From assembly GCF_014643535.1 (NCBI RefSeq), contig NZ_BMJQ01000001.1, positions 1-64,000 on the forward strand: a DNA stretch of 64,000 bases. The letters are read 5' to 3'. A program made the translations under genes and the position numbers. The notes under the pieces are model-generated. The model was not told the origin of the DNA. It ran no database searches and worked only from the letters and a program-made list of their open reading frames with translations. The stretch is from Aliidongia dinghuensis. Its GTDB lineage: Bacteria > Pseudomonadota > Alphaproteobacteria > ATCC43930 > CGMCC-115725. Positions 46,456-56,373 of the stretch are shown here, piece after piece (within the stretch, counting starts at the first letter, position 1; each line of letters starts with the position of its first letter).

Positions 46456-46842
46456 TGCTCCTCCTAACCGCGCGTGCCGCCATGAAGGCTTGACCATGGT
46501 GCGCGCAATGGGCCGCGGCGCTCCGGAGGTCGAGAGGTTCGGGTCGAGCGATCGCCGCTTGGCCGGGACGGCACCGGCCTGGGCTTGCGGGTACTATCGG
46601 GCAGCCGGCGGCGGCCGGCCGATGAAGCTGTTCACACGACCGTCACGTTCTTGTCGCTGATGGTCTCGTCTTCAGCGTGTGGCCGAAAAAGGCGAGCTCG
46701 CGCCCGCTCAGTCGGCCAAGCCATCCACCGTGGACGCGATCCCGCAAATGAGCTGCGAACGCTCGATTTGAGTGCGATGATTGCAGCAGTTTCGTTGTGC
46801 CGGCTTCGGCATGCGGACGGAGCCCCGACAACCGAGGTCCTA
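46456..46842. other. 387-bp intergenic region
   Basis: It lies between the small protein (minus) and the CheY-like gene (plus). No ORF with family similarity, RNA gene or clear palindrome was found. A plausible promoter for the CheY-like gene lies in the AT-richer stretch 46760-46800, but no confident -35/-10 pair can be named. Confidence 0.4.
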
Positions 46843-47271
46843 ATGCCTGATCAGCCCGATGGCTCGAACGTTGAGGCGTCCCAGCGGTCGCGGCAGATCC
46901 TGGTTGCCGACGACGACCCGGTGATGCAGGTGCTGGTCTCGGCCTTTCTCGAGAAGGCCGGCTATCGCGTGACGCTCGCCGACGACGGTGCCGAGGCGGT
47001 CGCGGCGGCGGCCAGGCAGACGTTCGATCTGATTCTGATCGATCTCAACATGCCGGTCATGGACGGGGCGACAGCGGCGGCCTGCATTCGTGCCGGCGAA
47101 GCGCACGGGCGGCGCGTCCCGATCGTTGCTCTCACTGCGGCGGTAGGCACCGCCGAGCAAGCCCAGGCCCTGGCGTCCGGCGTCGATGCGTTCTTGGCCA
47201 AGCCGTTCGACCGCGATGGGCTGCTCAGCACGGTTGCGCGCTATGCCGGGCCGGCGCCCGCCGATCGATAG
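46843..47271 (+). CDS. Stand-alone receiver-domain (CheY-like) response regulator
   Basis: The 142-residue protein is a single receiver domain: acidic triad VADDDP, phosphoacceptor Asp67 in LILIDLNMPVMDG, Thr in VALTAAVGT and Lys in AFLAKPFD. There is no output domain, so it signals by protein contact, perhaps as a shuttle for the hybrid kinase at 48297. The ATG at 46843 has GAGG six bases upstream; frames that start further upstream lack domain content. Convergent with the HD-GYP gene (17 bp between stops). Confidence 0.9.
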   Translation: MPDQPDGSNVEASQRSRQILVADDDPVMQVLVSAFLEKAGYRVTLADDGAEAVAAAARQTFDLILIDLNMPVMDGATAAACIRAGEAHGRRVPIVALTAAVGTAEQAQALASGVDAFLAKPFDRDGLLSTVARYAGPAPADR

Positions 47272-47288
47272 CTCTGGCCGACAGGTCG

Positions 47289-48293
<1,005 letters not shown>

Positions 48294-48296
48294 GTT

Positions 48297-51200
48297 CTAA
48301 TCCTTTAACGAAATGCCAAAGTCGGCGGCGAACTGGTGGACGAGTTCCTCGGCGCCACGGAAATTGAAGTCGTCGAGGCGTGCCTGAATGGCGGCGACAA
48401 CCGGGGCCGGAATATCGTTTGGCGACGATCCGAGCAGACGCTCCGCGCCATCCGGATTGTCGGTGTCGAGCGCTTGCAGCAGCTCCAGCAGCAGCGGGCG
48501 TGCCACGGCCGGGTCGACCGTGATCGCCGACGACACCGGTGGCGGTGCAACACGGGGGGCCAGGACCGAGATCGCTTCGAGGGTTTCCGCGAGGACGGTC
48601 CGCAACCGATCGTAGGTCGGCCCGATATCCGCGCCATCCGCCGTCGCTGCCTCGGCCGTGGCTGCGAGCTTGGCGATCTCGGTCAGCACCAGGCTGCCGG
48701 CCGTGCCCTTCAGCTTGTGCAGCAGGGCGGCGGTGGCGGCCTCGTCGCCTTTGGTGCGGAAGGCGTCCAGCCGGTCCAGGCAGTCGGCATACTCGGTGGC
48801 GAACTTCGCCAGGACCTTGTGGTAGATCTCCGGCTCCTGCCAGATGCCGAGCGCTTTCTGGATGTCGATGATCGGCGCGCGCTCGATCGCGGCTGGCGGC
48901 GTCGCATCCGTCTCGCCATTCGGCGTGGATGGCTGCAGCTGGGCCTCGGCATGACCGGTCAGCCGGCGGATGGTCTCGATCAATGTTTCGACATCGAACG
49001 GCTTCGCCACGAACCCGTTCATGCCGGCGTTGCGCGCGGCGTCCTGCTGCGTCTTGAAGGCGCCGGCGGTGAGCGCCACGACCGGCAGGTCTGCAAACGC
49101 CGGTCGCTGGCGGATCGAGCGCGTGGTCTCGTAGCCGTCCATCTCCGGCATCTGCACGTCCATCAGCACGATGTCGACCGTGTCCGGATGGGTGCTGAGC
49201 CAGTCGATCGCGGCGCGACCGTTCGCCGCCAGATGGACGATGGCGCCGTCGGCGGTGAGGATGCGCTCCGCTACCTCGCGGTTGATCTCGCTGTCGTCGA
49301 CGACCAGCGCGCGGATGCCGGGCAGCCGCTTCTGCTGGTCGGGCGAGGGCAGCGGCAGATGGTCGGTGCCGCCGCGGCGACGGCAGGCTTCCGCCACGGC
49401 ATTGTAGAGGTTGGAGCTTGTCACCGGCTTGCTCAGCACGGCATCGACCAGTGCTACTTTCGGCTGCTTCACCAGCTCCTCGCGCGAATAGGCGGTCGCC
49501 ATGACGACGATCGGCAGCGGCTCCGGCGACAGCGTGCGGATCGCCTCGGTCGCGGCGAGGCCGTCCATCCCGGCCATGCGCCAGTCGAGCAGGATCGCCT
49601 CGAAGTTCCGCCCGCTCTCGAGACGGGCCGCGACTTTCTCGACCGCAGCCTCGCCGGACGAGACGGCGGTCGTGTGCCAGCCGATGGCGGCAGCCGTGCG
49701 CACGAGGGTGTCGCGCGCCACGGCGCTGTCGTCGGCGACCAGAATGTCGAGGTTGCTCAGGTCCGGCGGCGCATAGGTCGCGGCGGCGTTCCATTCGAAG
49801 GGAAGGGTGAACCAGAATTCGCTGCCCTTGCCGGGCTCGCTCACGACACCGATCTCGCCGCCCATCTCGGTGACCAGGTGCCGGCAGATGGTGAGCCCCA
49901 GCCCCGTGCCGCCGAACCGGCGGGTGGTCGACACGTCGGCCTGCGCGAACGCCGAGAAGATCTGCGGCTGCTTGTCCAACGGAATGCCGATGCCGGTGTC
50001 GCGCACGGAGAAACGGAATGTCGCGCGTCCGCGGCTGTGGTCGACCATCGTCACCGTCACGACCACCTCGCCGCGCGGCGTGAATTTGATGGCATTGCCG
50101 GTCAGGTTGATCAGCACCTGCTCGAGCCGGTGCGCGTCGCCAATGAGCGTGCCGCCGAACGACGGCGGCGGATCGATCACCAGCTCCAGATCCTTGTCGC
50201 CGGCGTTGGCCGACATGATCGTCGCCAGATTGTCGAGCACGTCGCCGAGCCGGAACGGGGCGGATTCGATCTCCAGCCGGCCGGCCTCGATCTTCGAAAA
50301 ATCGAGGATGTCGTTGATGATGGACTGGAGCGAGCGGCCGGCGTTCCTGATCTTGCGGACGAGGTCGCGCGCATCGTGGCTGAGCGGGGCTTGCTCCAGC
50401 AGGTAGGCCAAGCCCAGGACCGCATTCATCGGCGTGCGGATCTCGTGGCTCATGTTGGCGAGGAAGTCCGCCTTGGCGCGACTCGCGGCCTCTGCCTCCT
50501 CTGTCCGGCTGACGAGCGCCCGGTTCGAGATCTCGAGCTCGCGGGTGCGTTCCGCTACCCGCTGCTCGAGCTCCGCGTTGAGGCGCCGGACCTCGCGCTC
50601 GGCCGCGCGCCGGTCGTCGACGTCGATGATCGAGCCGATCCATTCGGTCACCTCGCCCGTCTCGTCGGCGAGCGGCACCGCACGCAGCGTCACCTCGCGA
50701 TAGCGCTCGGCGGCAGCGTGCCAGAGCCGCGCGTCGAACTCGAACGAGGCCGGATCATGGAAGGCGGCCGACCATCGATGGTCGAGCTCGTCCTGGTCGT
50801 CCGGGTGGAACGCCTGGCGCCAGCCGAGCCCGAGATAGGCCGAGGGATCCTGCCCGGTGAAGGCCGACCACGACTCCTGGGGTTCGCCAAAGCCGCCGTG
50901 CGCGTCGCCGACCCAGATGACCGACGAGATGGCCGCGACGAGCGTGCGGTTGCGCATCTCGCTCACCTGGAGCGATCTCTGGATGTCGCGGCGCTCGACG
51001 ATCTCGCGCTCTAGCGATTGCTTGGAGGATTCGAGCGCTTCGGTCCGGGTGGCGATTTCCGCCAGCATGCCGTTGAACGCGTCGACCAGATAGCCGATCT
51101 CGTCGTCGGTCGTCTTGGTGGCGCGCAGATGGAAATTGCGTTCCTCGATCACCCGCTTGGCGACCGCGGTCACCGACTGGATCGAGCGCGTCACATAGGC

Positions 51201-51740
51201 CTGCAGCGAGCCCGAGATGCCGAGCCCGACCACCAGGCTCGCCAACATGACCGCGCCCAATATGCGCAGATATTCCCAGAGCCGCTGCTCGAGCCCGTAG
51301 TGGGCCCGGAGATAGACGGTCCCCAGGATTTCGCTCTTGCTGGCGATCTGTTTGAACAGCGTCAGTTCGTCGTTGTCGATGCTGTACCCATCGGCTTCGG
51401 GCAGACCGGCGAGGGTTGCTTCCGGCGTACCCGGGCGCAGGTACTTCGCGAAGAGCTGGCCGTTTGCGGTATAGATCGCCGCGGCGATGATTTCAGGCTT
51501 GGCCCGGAGCAGCGCCAGATTCTCGGCGCCGACCTTCTCGTCGTTGAATTCAAGGGCCGCGACGCTCGCCTGGCCGATGATGTCGGCGTGGGTCGTAAGC
51601 TCGGTCACAAGCGCGCGGCGATATTCGTGCAAGTCGTTGTAGAGCAATGCTGCGCCTGCCACCAACACGGTGCAGAAATTGACCGCCAGCACCATCAGCA
51701 GCCATTTGTAGCGGATCGAGCGCAGGCCGACGTTCGGCAT
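48297..51740 (-). CDS. Hybrid sensor histidine kinase (CHASE8-like, HAMP, PAS, HisKA, HATPase, REC-REC-Hpt)
   Basis: The 1,147-residue inner-membrane kinase has TM1 (WLLMVLAVNFCTVLVAGAAL), a periplasmic CHASE8-like sensor, TM2 and HAMP near 170-240, and a PAS/PAC module (IWVGDAHGGFGEPQESWSAF). His432 lies in ANMSHEIRTPMNAV. The HATPase has RFGGTGLGLTIC. Two receivers have their Asp in LLDWRMAGMDG and LMDVQMPEMDG. A C-terminal Hpt carries LLHKLKGTAGSL. The ATG at 51740 has GGAGG six bases upstream and overlaps the YfiR stop by one base. It probably relays a YfiR-dependent periplasmic signal to the HD-GYP regulator. Confidence 0.93.
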   Translation of the reverse strand: MPNVGLRSIRYKWLLMVLAVNFCTVLVAGAALLYNDLHEYRRALVTELTTHADIIGQASVAALEFNDEKVGAENLALLRAKPEIIAAAIYTANGQLFAKYLRPGTPEATLAGLPEADGYSIDNDELTLFKQIASKSEILGTVYLRAHYGLEQRLWEYLRILGAVMLASLVVGLGISGSLQAYVTRSIQSVTAVAKRVIEERNFHLRATKTTDDEIGYLVDAFNGMLAEIATRTEALESSKQSLEREIVERRDIQRSLQVSEMRNRTLVAAISSVIWVGDAHGGFGEPQESWSAFTGQDPSAYLGLGWRQAFHPDDQDELDHRWSAAFHDPASFEFDARLWHAAAERYREVTLRAVPLADETGEVTEWIGSIIDVDDRRAAEREVRRLNAELEQRVAERTRELEISNRALVSRTEEAEAASRAKADFLANMSHEIRTPMNAVLGLAYLLEQAPLSHDARDLVRKIRNAGRSLQSIINDILDFSKIEAGRLEIESAPFRLGDVLDNLATIMSANAGDKDLELVIDPPPSFGGTLIGDAHRLEQVLINLTGNAIKFTPRGEVVVTVTMVDHSRGRATFRFSVRDTGIGIPLDKQPQIFSAFAQADVSTTRRFGGTGLGLTICRHLVTEMGGEIGVVSEPGKGSEFWFTLPFEWNAAATYAPPDLSNLDILVADDSAVARDTLVRTAAAIGWHTTAVSSGEAAVEKVAARLESGRNFEAILLDWRMAGMDGLAATEAIRTLSPEPLPIVVMATAYSREELVKQPKVALVDAVLSKPVTSSNLYNAVAEACRRRGGTDHLPLPSPDQQKRLPGIRALVVDDSEINREVAERILTADGAIVHLAANGRAAIDWLSTHPDTVDIVLMDVQMPEMDGYETTRSIRQRPAFADLPVVALTAGAFKTQQDAARNAGMNGFVAKPFDVETLIETIRRLTGHAEAQLQPSTPNGETDATPPAAIERAPIIDIQKALGIWQEPEIYHKVLAKFATEYADCLDRLDAFRTKGDEAATAALLHKLKGTAGSLVLTEIAKLAATAEAATADGADIGPTYDRLRTVLAETLEAISVLAPRVAPPPVSSAITVDPAVARPLLLELLQALDTDNPDGAERLLGSSPNDIPAPVVAAIQARLDDFNFRGAEELVHQFAADFGISLKD

Positions 51741-52315
51741 CACGAGCCTCCGTTCTGGACCTGGAGGGCGACGCTCAGCAGGCGCGAGCTCACCTTGAGG
51801 CCGTTGCGCTCGGCGCCGGCGAGAGAGATCTCGAAGCGGACCTTGTTGTCAGCCAGAACGAAATTGATGACGCTGCCATCGCCAAGCCCGCCCGTCGCTT
51901 CGGTGACGGTCAAGACCGGCCGCGACTGGACCGCGCTCAGGAGCCGCTTCAGATCGCCGTTCTCCTCGCGGCCGATGAACAGGATCTGCGTTCCGCTCGC
52001 CGCCTGGCCGGGCTTCAGCGGGGCGACGACAAGGGGATGGCCGTTCACCGAAAGGCCGGCCAGCTGCTGCTTCAGCTCGGTCATGAGCTTGTCGGCGCCG
52101 ATGACGCCGATGACCATGGGTTCGCTGGCGTCGTGGAAGGCCGAGGCAGGCCATTCGACATAACCGGCGAATTTGTAGAGATAGGCGGCCTTGACCGCAT
52201 ATTCGACATCGCTCGCATCGGCGGCCCGGACGCCGGCGGGCTGGCAGAACAACAAGCTCAGCGCAAGCAGCGCAGGCTTGATTCTGCCATCCCATGGCGA
52301 GTCGGACCGGCCCAT
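51740..52315 (-). CDS. YfiR-family periplasmic protein
   Basis: The product of about 191 residues has a signal peptide (IKPALLALSLLFCQPAGVRA) and the YfiR (DUF4154) pattern: EYAVKAAYLYKFAGYVEWPA, VIGVIGADKLMTELKQQLAG, TQILFIGREENGDLKRLLSA and a C-terminal VINFVLADNKVRFEISL. In Pseudomonas YfiR binds and represses the CHASE8 domain of the diguanylate cyclase YfiN. Here the adjacent CHASE8-like protein is a histidine kinase. The ATG at 52315 has AAGGTGG upstream; ATG 52351 is an alternative without one. Confidence 0.88.
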   Translation of the reverse strand: MGRSDSPWDGRIKPALLALSLLFCQPAGVRAADASDVEYAVKAAYLYKFAGYVEWPASAFHDASEPMVIGVIGADKLMTELKQQLAGLSVNGHPLVVAPLKPGQAASGTQILFIGREENGDLKRLLSAVQSRPVLTVTEATGGLGDGSVINFVLADNKVRFEISLAGAERNGLKVSSRLLSVALQVQNGGS

Positions 52316-52424
52316 GCGGAACCACCTTGGCGTGCGGAGCCCCCGAGCCATGGTTCGCGGCCGAGGCGCGACTTAATCGTGCAATGTAGCGCGACCGAAC
52401 TCCCCGCGCGCGTCGTAGCTTAGC

Positions 52425-52451
52425 ATCATCCGAAGCCGATTAACGGATGAT
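52425..52451. promoter_or_regulatory. Inverted repeat between the YfiR and TonB-receptor genes
   Basis: ATCATCC and GGATGAT, 7-bp perfect arms 13 bp apart, lie in the 309-bp divergent promoter region about 110 bp from the YfiR start and 175 bp from the receptor start. It could be a regulator site or a hairpin. Confidence 0.3.
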
Positions 52452-52575
52452 TGAGAACTCCCGCGATAAGCAGTTGAAGTGCTGCGCCGCAGCGAGCGCT
52501 GCACGGGCGAAAGCACGAAATTTCTGCTATGTTTAGCTGTGCAACCGGGCAATGTTTTAAACGAGCAATACCCCG

Positions 52576-52617
52576 TCCCGCGTAAACGCGTAGCGACGAA
52601 GCCGTCGCGAACTGGGA
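52576..52617 (+). promoter_or_regulatory. Structured mRNA leader overlapping the receptor's ribosome site
   Basis: Two adjacent hairpins, CGCG-TAAA-CGCG (52579-52590) and GCGACG-AAGC-CGTCGC (52593-52608), lie just before the start codon. TCCC at 52576-52579 can pair with GGGA at 52614-52617, which is part of the GGGAG ribosome site, closing a three-way junction. The pairing suggests translational control. No match to cobalamin or c-di-GMP riboswitch consensus was seen. Confidence 0.4.
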
Positions 52618-52624
52618 GCCGCTC

Positions 52625-54574
52625 ATGCCTTCGTTCCTTCGGCGTCTCGATCGCGGGACGCTCGGCGCCGCGGCGGCGTCGGCTTTGCTGGCATCTTGGA
52701 CGTCCGTCGGTTGGGCGAACGACGCCCCGCCGCTCTCGACGGCGAACCTGAGCGGCCTTTCGCTCGAGGAACTGGGCAACATCGACATCACCTCGGTCTC
52801 CAAGAAGGCGGAGCCGCTCAGCGACGCGCCGGCGGCGGTCTACGTCATTACCCACGACGACATCATCCGCTCCGGCGCCATGACCATTCCGGAAATGCTG
52901 CGCCTGGCGCCGAACCTGCAGGTGGCGCAGATCAGCGCGCAGAGCTATGCGATCTCGGCGCGCGGCTTCAACAGCGTCGACGCCGACAAGCTGCTGGTGC
53001 TGATCGACGGCCGCAGCGTCTACACCCCGCTCTACGGCGGGGTGCTGTGGGACGAGCAGGACGTGCTGCCGCAGAATGTGGAGCGCATCGAGGTGATCAG
53101 CGGGCCGGGGGCGACGCTCTGGGGCGCCAATGCGGTGAACGGCGTCATCAACATCATCACCCGGAAATCGGAGGACACGCAGGGCGGCAGTCTCACGCTT
53201 CAGCTCGGCAACCGGGACGATCGCGCGAGCCTGCAATACGGCGGGACCCTGGAGCCTGACCTCAGCTACCGGGTCTATGTCGAGGGTTTCTCGACCCGCA
53301 GCGACAAGCTTTCGACCGGCGAGAACGCCAACGACGGCTGGTCGAAGTCGCAAGGCGGCGTTCGGCTGGACTGGACGCCGGCCAACGACCGCGTGACCGT
53401 CGAGGGCGACTACTATCGCGGGACCGAGGAGGTGACCCGGACCCTCGACACGGCCATCTCCGGCGGCGACCTGCAGGCCACCTGGCAGCATCGGCTCGCC
53501 GACGGCTCCCAGCTGCAGCTCTTCGGCTACTATGACGGGACGAACCGCTCCGTGGGCAGTACCCTCGGCTATTCGCTCAACACCTACGACCTCGAGGCGC
53601 AGCACAGCTTTACGCTCGGCGAGCGGCACGACATCGTGTGGGGCGGCGGCTTGCGGGTTTATCAGGACCAGTTCAACGCCGCGACCGGCGCTCTGGCCTT
53701 TGTGCCCTCCCGGCGCGTCCAGTCGCTCTCCGACATTTTTGCGCAAGACACGATCGCGCTGACGGAGCGGCTCAAGCTGACGGTCGGCATGAAGCTCGAG
53801 GACGACCCCTATTCGGGCTGGGCGCCGCTGCCGAGCGGGCGGCTGTCGTGGAAGGCGGACGACGGCGTGCTGCTATGGTCGGCAGTTTCACGCGCGGTCC
53901 GGGCGCCGACCCGGTTCGATCGGGACCTGCTCGCGGTCGAAGTGCCCGGCGTGCTGCTGCTGACCGGCAATCACGATTTCCAGTCGGAGAAACTGACGGC
54001 GTACGAAGTCGGCACCCGGGTCCAGCCGACCAGCACGACGTCCTTCTCCGTTTCCGGCTTCTACAACGTCTACGACGATCTCCGCAGCGTCGAATTTGTG
54101 CAGAGCAACGGCCTGCCGTTGATCACGGCCTGGGGCAACATGATGGAGGGTGAGACCTACGGCGTCGAGATCTGGGGCGACTATCGGCCGACGCCCTGGT
54201 GGCGGCTCAGCGCCGGGTTCAACGTGCTGCATGAGGCGCTGCATTTCAAGGCCGGCGCCAGCAGACTGAACAATCTTGGCGAGGCCGGCAACGACCCGCA
54301 TCACCAGGCGTCGGTACGGTCGTCGATTGACCTCGGCGACGACATTACCTGGGATCTCGACCTGCGTCAGATCGGCGCGCTGCCCAACTCGCCCGTGCCG
54401 AGCTATTTCGAGCTGAATGCCAAGATCGCCTGGCGCGTGTCGCAGGCCGTGGAATTGTCGCTTTCCGGCCTCAACCTGCTGCATGCGCATCATCTCGAGT
54501 ACGTGCAGCCCGGTGCCACGATCGGCGCCGAGGTGGAACGGACGGTCTATGCCGGCGCGACCTGGCATTTCTGA
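52625..54574 (+). CDS. TonB-dependent outer-membrane receptor
   Basis: The 649-residue protein has a signal peptide (cleavage near WA-ND), a plug domain starting SLEELGNIDITSVSKKAEPL, with AAVYVITHDDIIRSGAMTIP, ISARGFNSVDADKLLVLIDG and WGANAVNGVINIITRKSED, and a 22-strand-type barrel ending in GATWHF with the terminal Phe needed for outer-membrane assembly. It takes up a scarce ligand using TonB energy. Its place opposite yfiR and the hybrid kinase is a recurrent arrangement and suggests it feeds or senses the same stimulus. The ATG has GGGAG six bases upstream. Confidence 0.92.
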   Translation: MPSFLRRLDRGTLGAAAASALLASWTSVGWANDAPPLSTANLSGLSLEELGNIDITSVSKKAEPLSDAPAAVYVITHDDIIRSGAMTIPEMLRLAPNLQVAQISAQSYAISARGFNSVDADKLLVLIDGRSVYTPLYGGVLWDEQDVLPQNVERIEVISGPGATLWGANAVNGVINIITRKSEDTQGGSLTLQLGNRDDRASLQYGGTLEPDLSYRVYVEGFSTRSDKLSTGENANDGWSKSQGGVRLDWTPANDRVTVEGDYYRGTEEVTRTLDTAISGGDLQATWQHRLADGSQLQLFGYYDGTNRSVGSTLGYSLNTYDLEAQHSFTLGERHDIVWGGGLRVYQDQFNAATGALAFVPSRRVQSLSDIFAQDTIALTERLKLTVGMKLEDDPYSGWAPLPSGRLSWKADDGVLLWSAVSRAVRAPTRFDRDLLAVEVPGVLLLTGNHDFQSEKLTAYEVGTRVQPTSTTSFSVSGFYNVYDDLRSVEFVQSNGLPLITAWGNMMEGETYGVEIWGDYRPTPWWRLSAGFNVLHEALHFKAGASRLNNLGEAGNDPHHQASVRSSIDLGDDITWDLDLRQIGALPNSPVPSYFELNAKIAWRVSQAVELSLSGLNLLHAHHLEYVQPGATIGAEVERTVYAGATWHF

Positions 54575-54785
54575 GGCGCTCATCAAGCTGCGGCGCCGGA
54601 TTGATCCGCGGCGCTCATCGCCTACCTGATGCTTCTGCGCCTCGACGACCTGTCACTGCATTGAATTGGACGAGGCGTACCCTGGTTCGAAACCCGGTCG
54701 GGAGATGGGTCTTCTGACCCCGTCCTTTGAGCGGTCGGCACAGTCCCGCATGCCGTCCCTTTCCTGCCAAGCAAAGGAGCGAGCT

Positions 54786-55475
54786 ATGAAAATCCTGATG
54801 GTCCTGACTTCCCACGACGAGCTCGGCAACACCGGGCGCAAGACCGGCTTCTGGCTCGAGGAGCTTGCAGCACCGTACTACGTGTTCAAGGACGCCGGTG
54901 CCGAGATCGTGCTCGCGTCGCCGAAGGGCGGCCAGCCGCCGCTCGATCCGAAGAGCAACGAGCCGAGCTTCCAGACCGAGCTGACACACCGCTTCGAGGC
55001 CGATGCCGGCGCCAAGGCGCAGCTTGCGTCGACGGTCCGCCTCGACAGCGTCAAGCCGCAGAACTTCGACACCGTGTTCTATCCCGGCGGTCACGGCCCG
55101 ATGTGGGACCTGGCTGAGGACCCGAACTCGATCAAGCTGATCGAGGGCTTTCTTGCCGCTCACAAGCCCGTAGCCCTGGTCTGCCACGCGCCGGGCGTGC
55201 TGCGCCATGTAAAGACGCCGGCCGGCCGGCCGCTGGTCGAGGGCAAGAACGTCACCGGCTTCACCAATACCGAGGAAGAAGCCGTAGGCCTGACCCATGT
55301 GGTACCGTTTCTGGTCGAGGATGAGCTGAGGTCGAAGGGCGGCCATTTCTCGAAGACCGAGGACTGGGGCGTCCATGTGGTCACGGACGGCCTGCTCATC
55401 ACCGGGCAGAACCCGGCTTCGTCGGGCCCAGCCGCGACGGAGCTTCTGGGACTGTTGGCGAAGCTCAGCCGATAG
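54786..55475 (+). CDS. DJ-1/PfpI-superfamily (type 1 glutamine amidotransferase-like) protein
   Basis: The 229-residue protein shows the Hsp31-like DJ-1 pattern: MKILMVLTSHDELGNTGRKT, GFWLEELAAPYYVFKDAGAE, FYPGGHGPMWDLAED and nucleophile Cys in ALVCHAPGVL. Members of this group act as glyoxalase III, deglycase or chaperone-like stress proteins in the cytoplasm. The ATG at 54786 follows AAAGGAGC; a longer upstream frame lacks domain content. Monocistronic, convergent with the TetR gene at 55550. Confidence 0.88.
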   Translation: MKILMVLTSHDELGNTGRKTGFWLEELAAPYYVFKDAGAEIVLASPKGGQPPLDPKSNEPSFQTELTHRFEADAGAKAQLASTVRLDSVKPQNFDTVFYPGGHGPMWDLAEDPNSIKLIEGFLAAHKPVALVCHAPGVLRHVKTPAGRPLVEGKNVTGFTNTEEEAVGLTHVVPFLVEDELRSKGGHFSKTEDWGVHVVTDGLLITGQNPASSGPAATELLGLLAKLSR

Positions 55476-55495
55476 CCGCGAGGAGCCTGAGGTTC

Positions 55496-55520
55496 GGGAG
55501 GTGCGGCACCTGCGCCTCCC
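55496..55520. terminator. Possible hairpin between convergent genes
   Basis: GGGAGG and CCTCCC, 13 bp apart with further internal pairing, lie between the stops of the DJ-1-like gene and the TetR gene. No T-run is present. A weak candidate bidirectional terminator. Confidence 0.3.
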
Positions 55521-55549
55521 ACGCGGCCGCCGGCTGGATGGCCGGTAGC

Positions 55550-56221
55550 CTATGCGCCTGTCGCCTTGTCGGGCAGTTCGACGCCCGCCTGGCGCAGCAA
55601 CCGGATCAGGTAACCGCGCAAAGCCTCGGGCGTATCGCCGGTCGAGGGGGTGATCACGACGCGCTGGACGAGTGCGCCGATCAGCATGTCGGCGAGCAGC
55701 TCCGGGTCCGAGGCGGCAGGCACCAGGCCGGCCTCGCGCATGCGGACGAGCGCCCGAACGAAGGCGTTGCGGCGCGGCAGAAGATAATTCTCGCGATAGA
55801 CCGCCATCAGGCTCGGGCAATCGGCGATCGAGCCGATCAGCCGGGTCAATAGCTTGCGCACCTGTGGCCGCGCGATCGCGCCGCACGCATCGATGAGCAG
55901 GGCAAGGAACATATCGGGCGGCGTCCTGTCCATGACCTCGACCGAGGGGCCGATCGTGCTGCGAAAGACCTCGATCGCTTGCGCCAGCAGCACCTCCCGG
56001 CTCGACCAGCGCCGGTAGATGCTGGTCTTCGCCACACCTGCACGCTTGGCGATCTTCTCAATGCTGGCGCCCTGAACGCCGTGCTCGAAGAAGAGCTCCA
56101 TGGCGGCGCGCAAAATCGCGTCGTCGACGGCACGGCTGCGCGGCCGCCCCTGGGGTGCGGGGGCCGCTTCCGTTAAAGCCGCGGCCGGAGACGTGATCTC
56201 GCTCGTTCTCGAAGTCGCCAT
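55550..56221 (-). CDS. TetR-family repressor of the adjacent ABC exporter
   Basis: The 223-residue protein has an N-terminal HTH (ILRAAMELFFEHGVQGASIE, then KIAKRAGVAKTSIYRRWSSR) and a C-terminal TetR_C-type domain (DMLIGALVQRVVITPSTGDT). It is divergent from the HlyD-ABC exporter genes at 56374-59421, and a perfect palindrome lies between them, so it most likely represses the exporter and itself. The start ATG at 56221 is the first in frame; the first 25 residues are a disordered Ala/Pro-rich tail. Confidence 0.9.
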   Translation of the reverse strand: MATSRTSEITSPAAALTEAAPAPQGRPRSRAVDDAILRAAMELFFEHGVQGASIEKIAKRAGVAKTSIYRRWSSREVLLAQAIEVFRSTIGPSVEVMDRTPPDMFLALLIDACGAIARPQVRKLLTRLIGSIADCPSLMAVYRENYLLPRRNAFVRALVRMREAGLVPAASDPELLADMLIGALVQRVVITPSTGDTPEALRGYLIRLLRQAGVELPDKATGA

Positions 56222-56287
56222 CGTGCGGGTGAGCCTAGCACACGGTCGTTGTTTCCATAGCCCGACAAGCCACTTGCGTCGCGAATA

Positions 56288-56308
56288 AATACGATCCAGT
56301 ATCGTATT
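56288..56308. promoter_or_regulatory. TetR operator, perfect 8-bp palindrome
   Basis: AATACGAT-CCAGT-ATCGTATT has perfect 8-bp arms and a 5-bp centre. It lies 66 bp upstream of both the TetR gene (56221) and the HlyD gene (56374), well placed to control the two divergent promoters. Confidence 0.65.
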
Positions 56309-56373
56309 GTAAATGACGCCACATTGCCAGCGGCCATGCGTCCGGCAGGTTCTTGCGAAGGGCAGGGACGAAC

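Noticed and set aside
52500..52624. Cobalamin or c-di-GMP riboswitch before the TonB receptor
   Set aside because: The conserved B12 box and the conserved c-di-GMP-I core could not be found; only generic hairpins remain.
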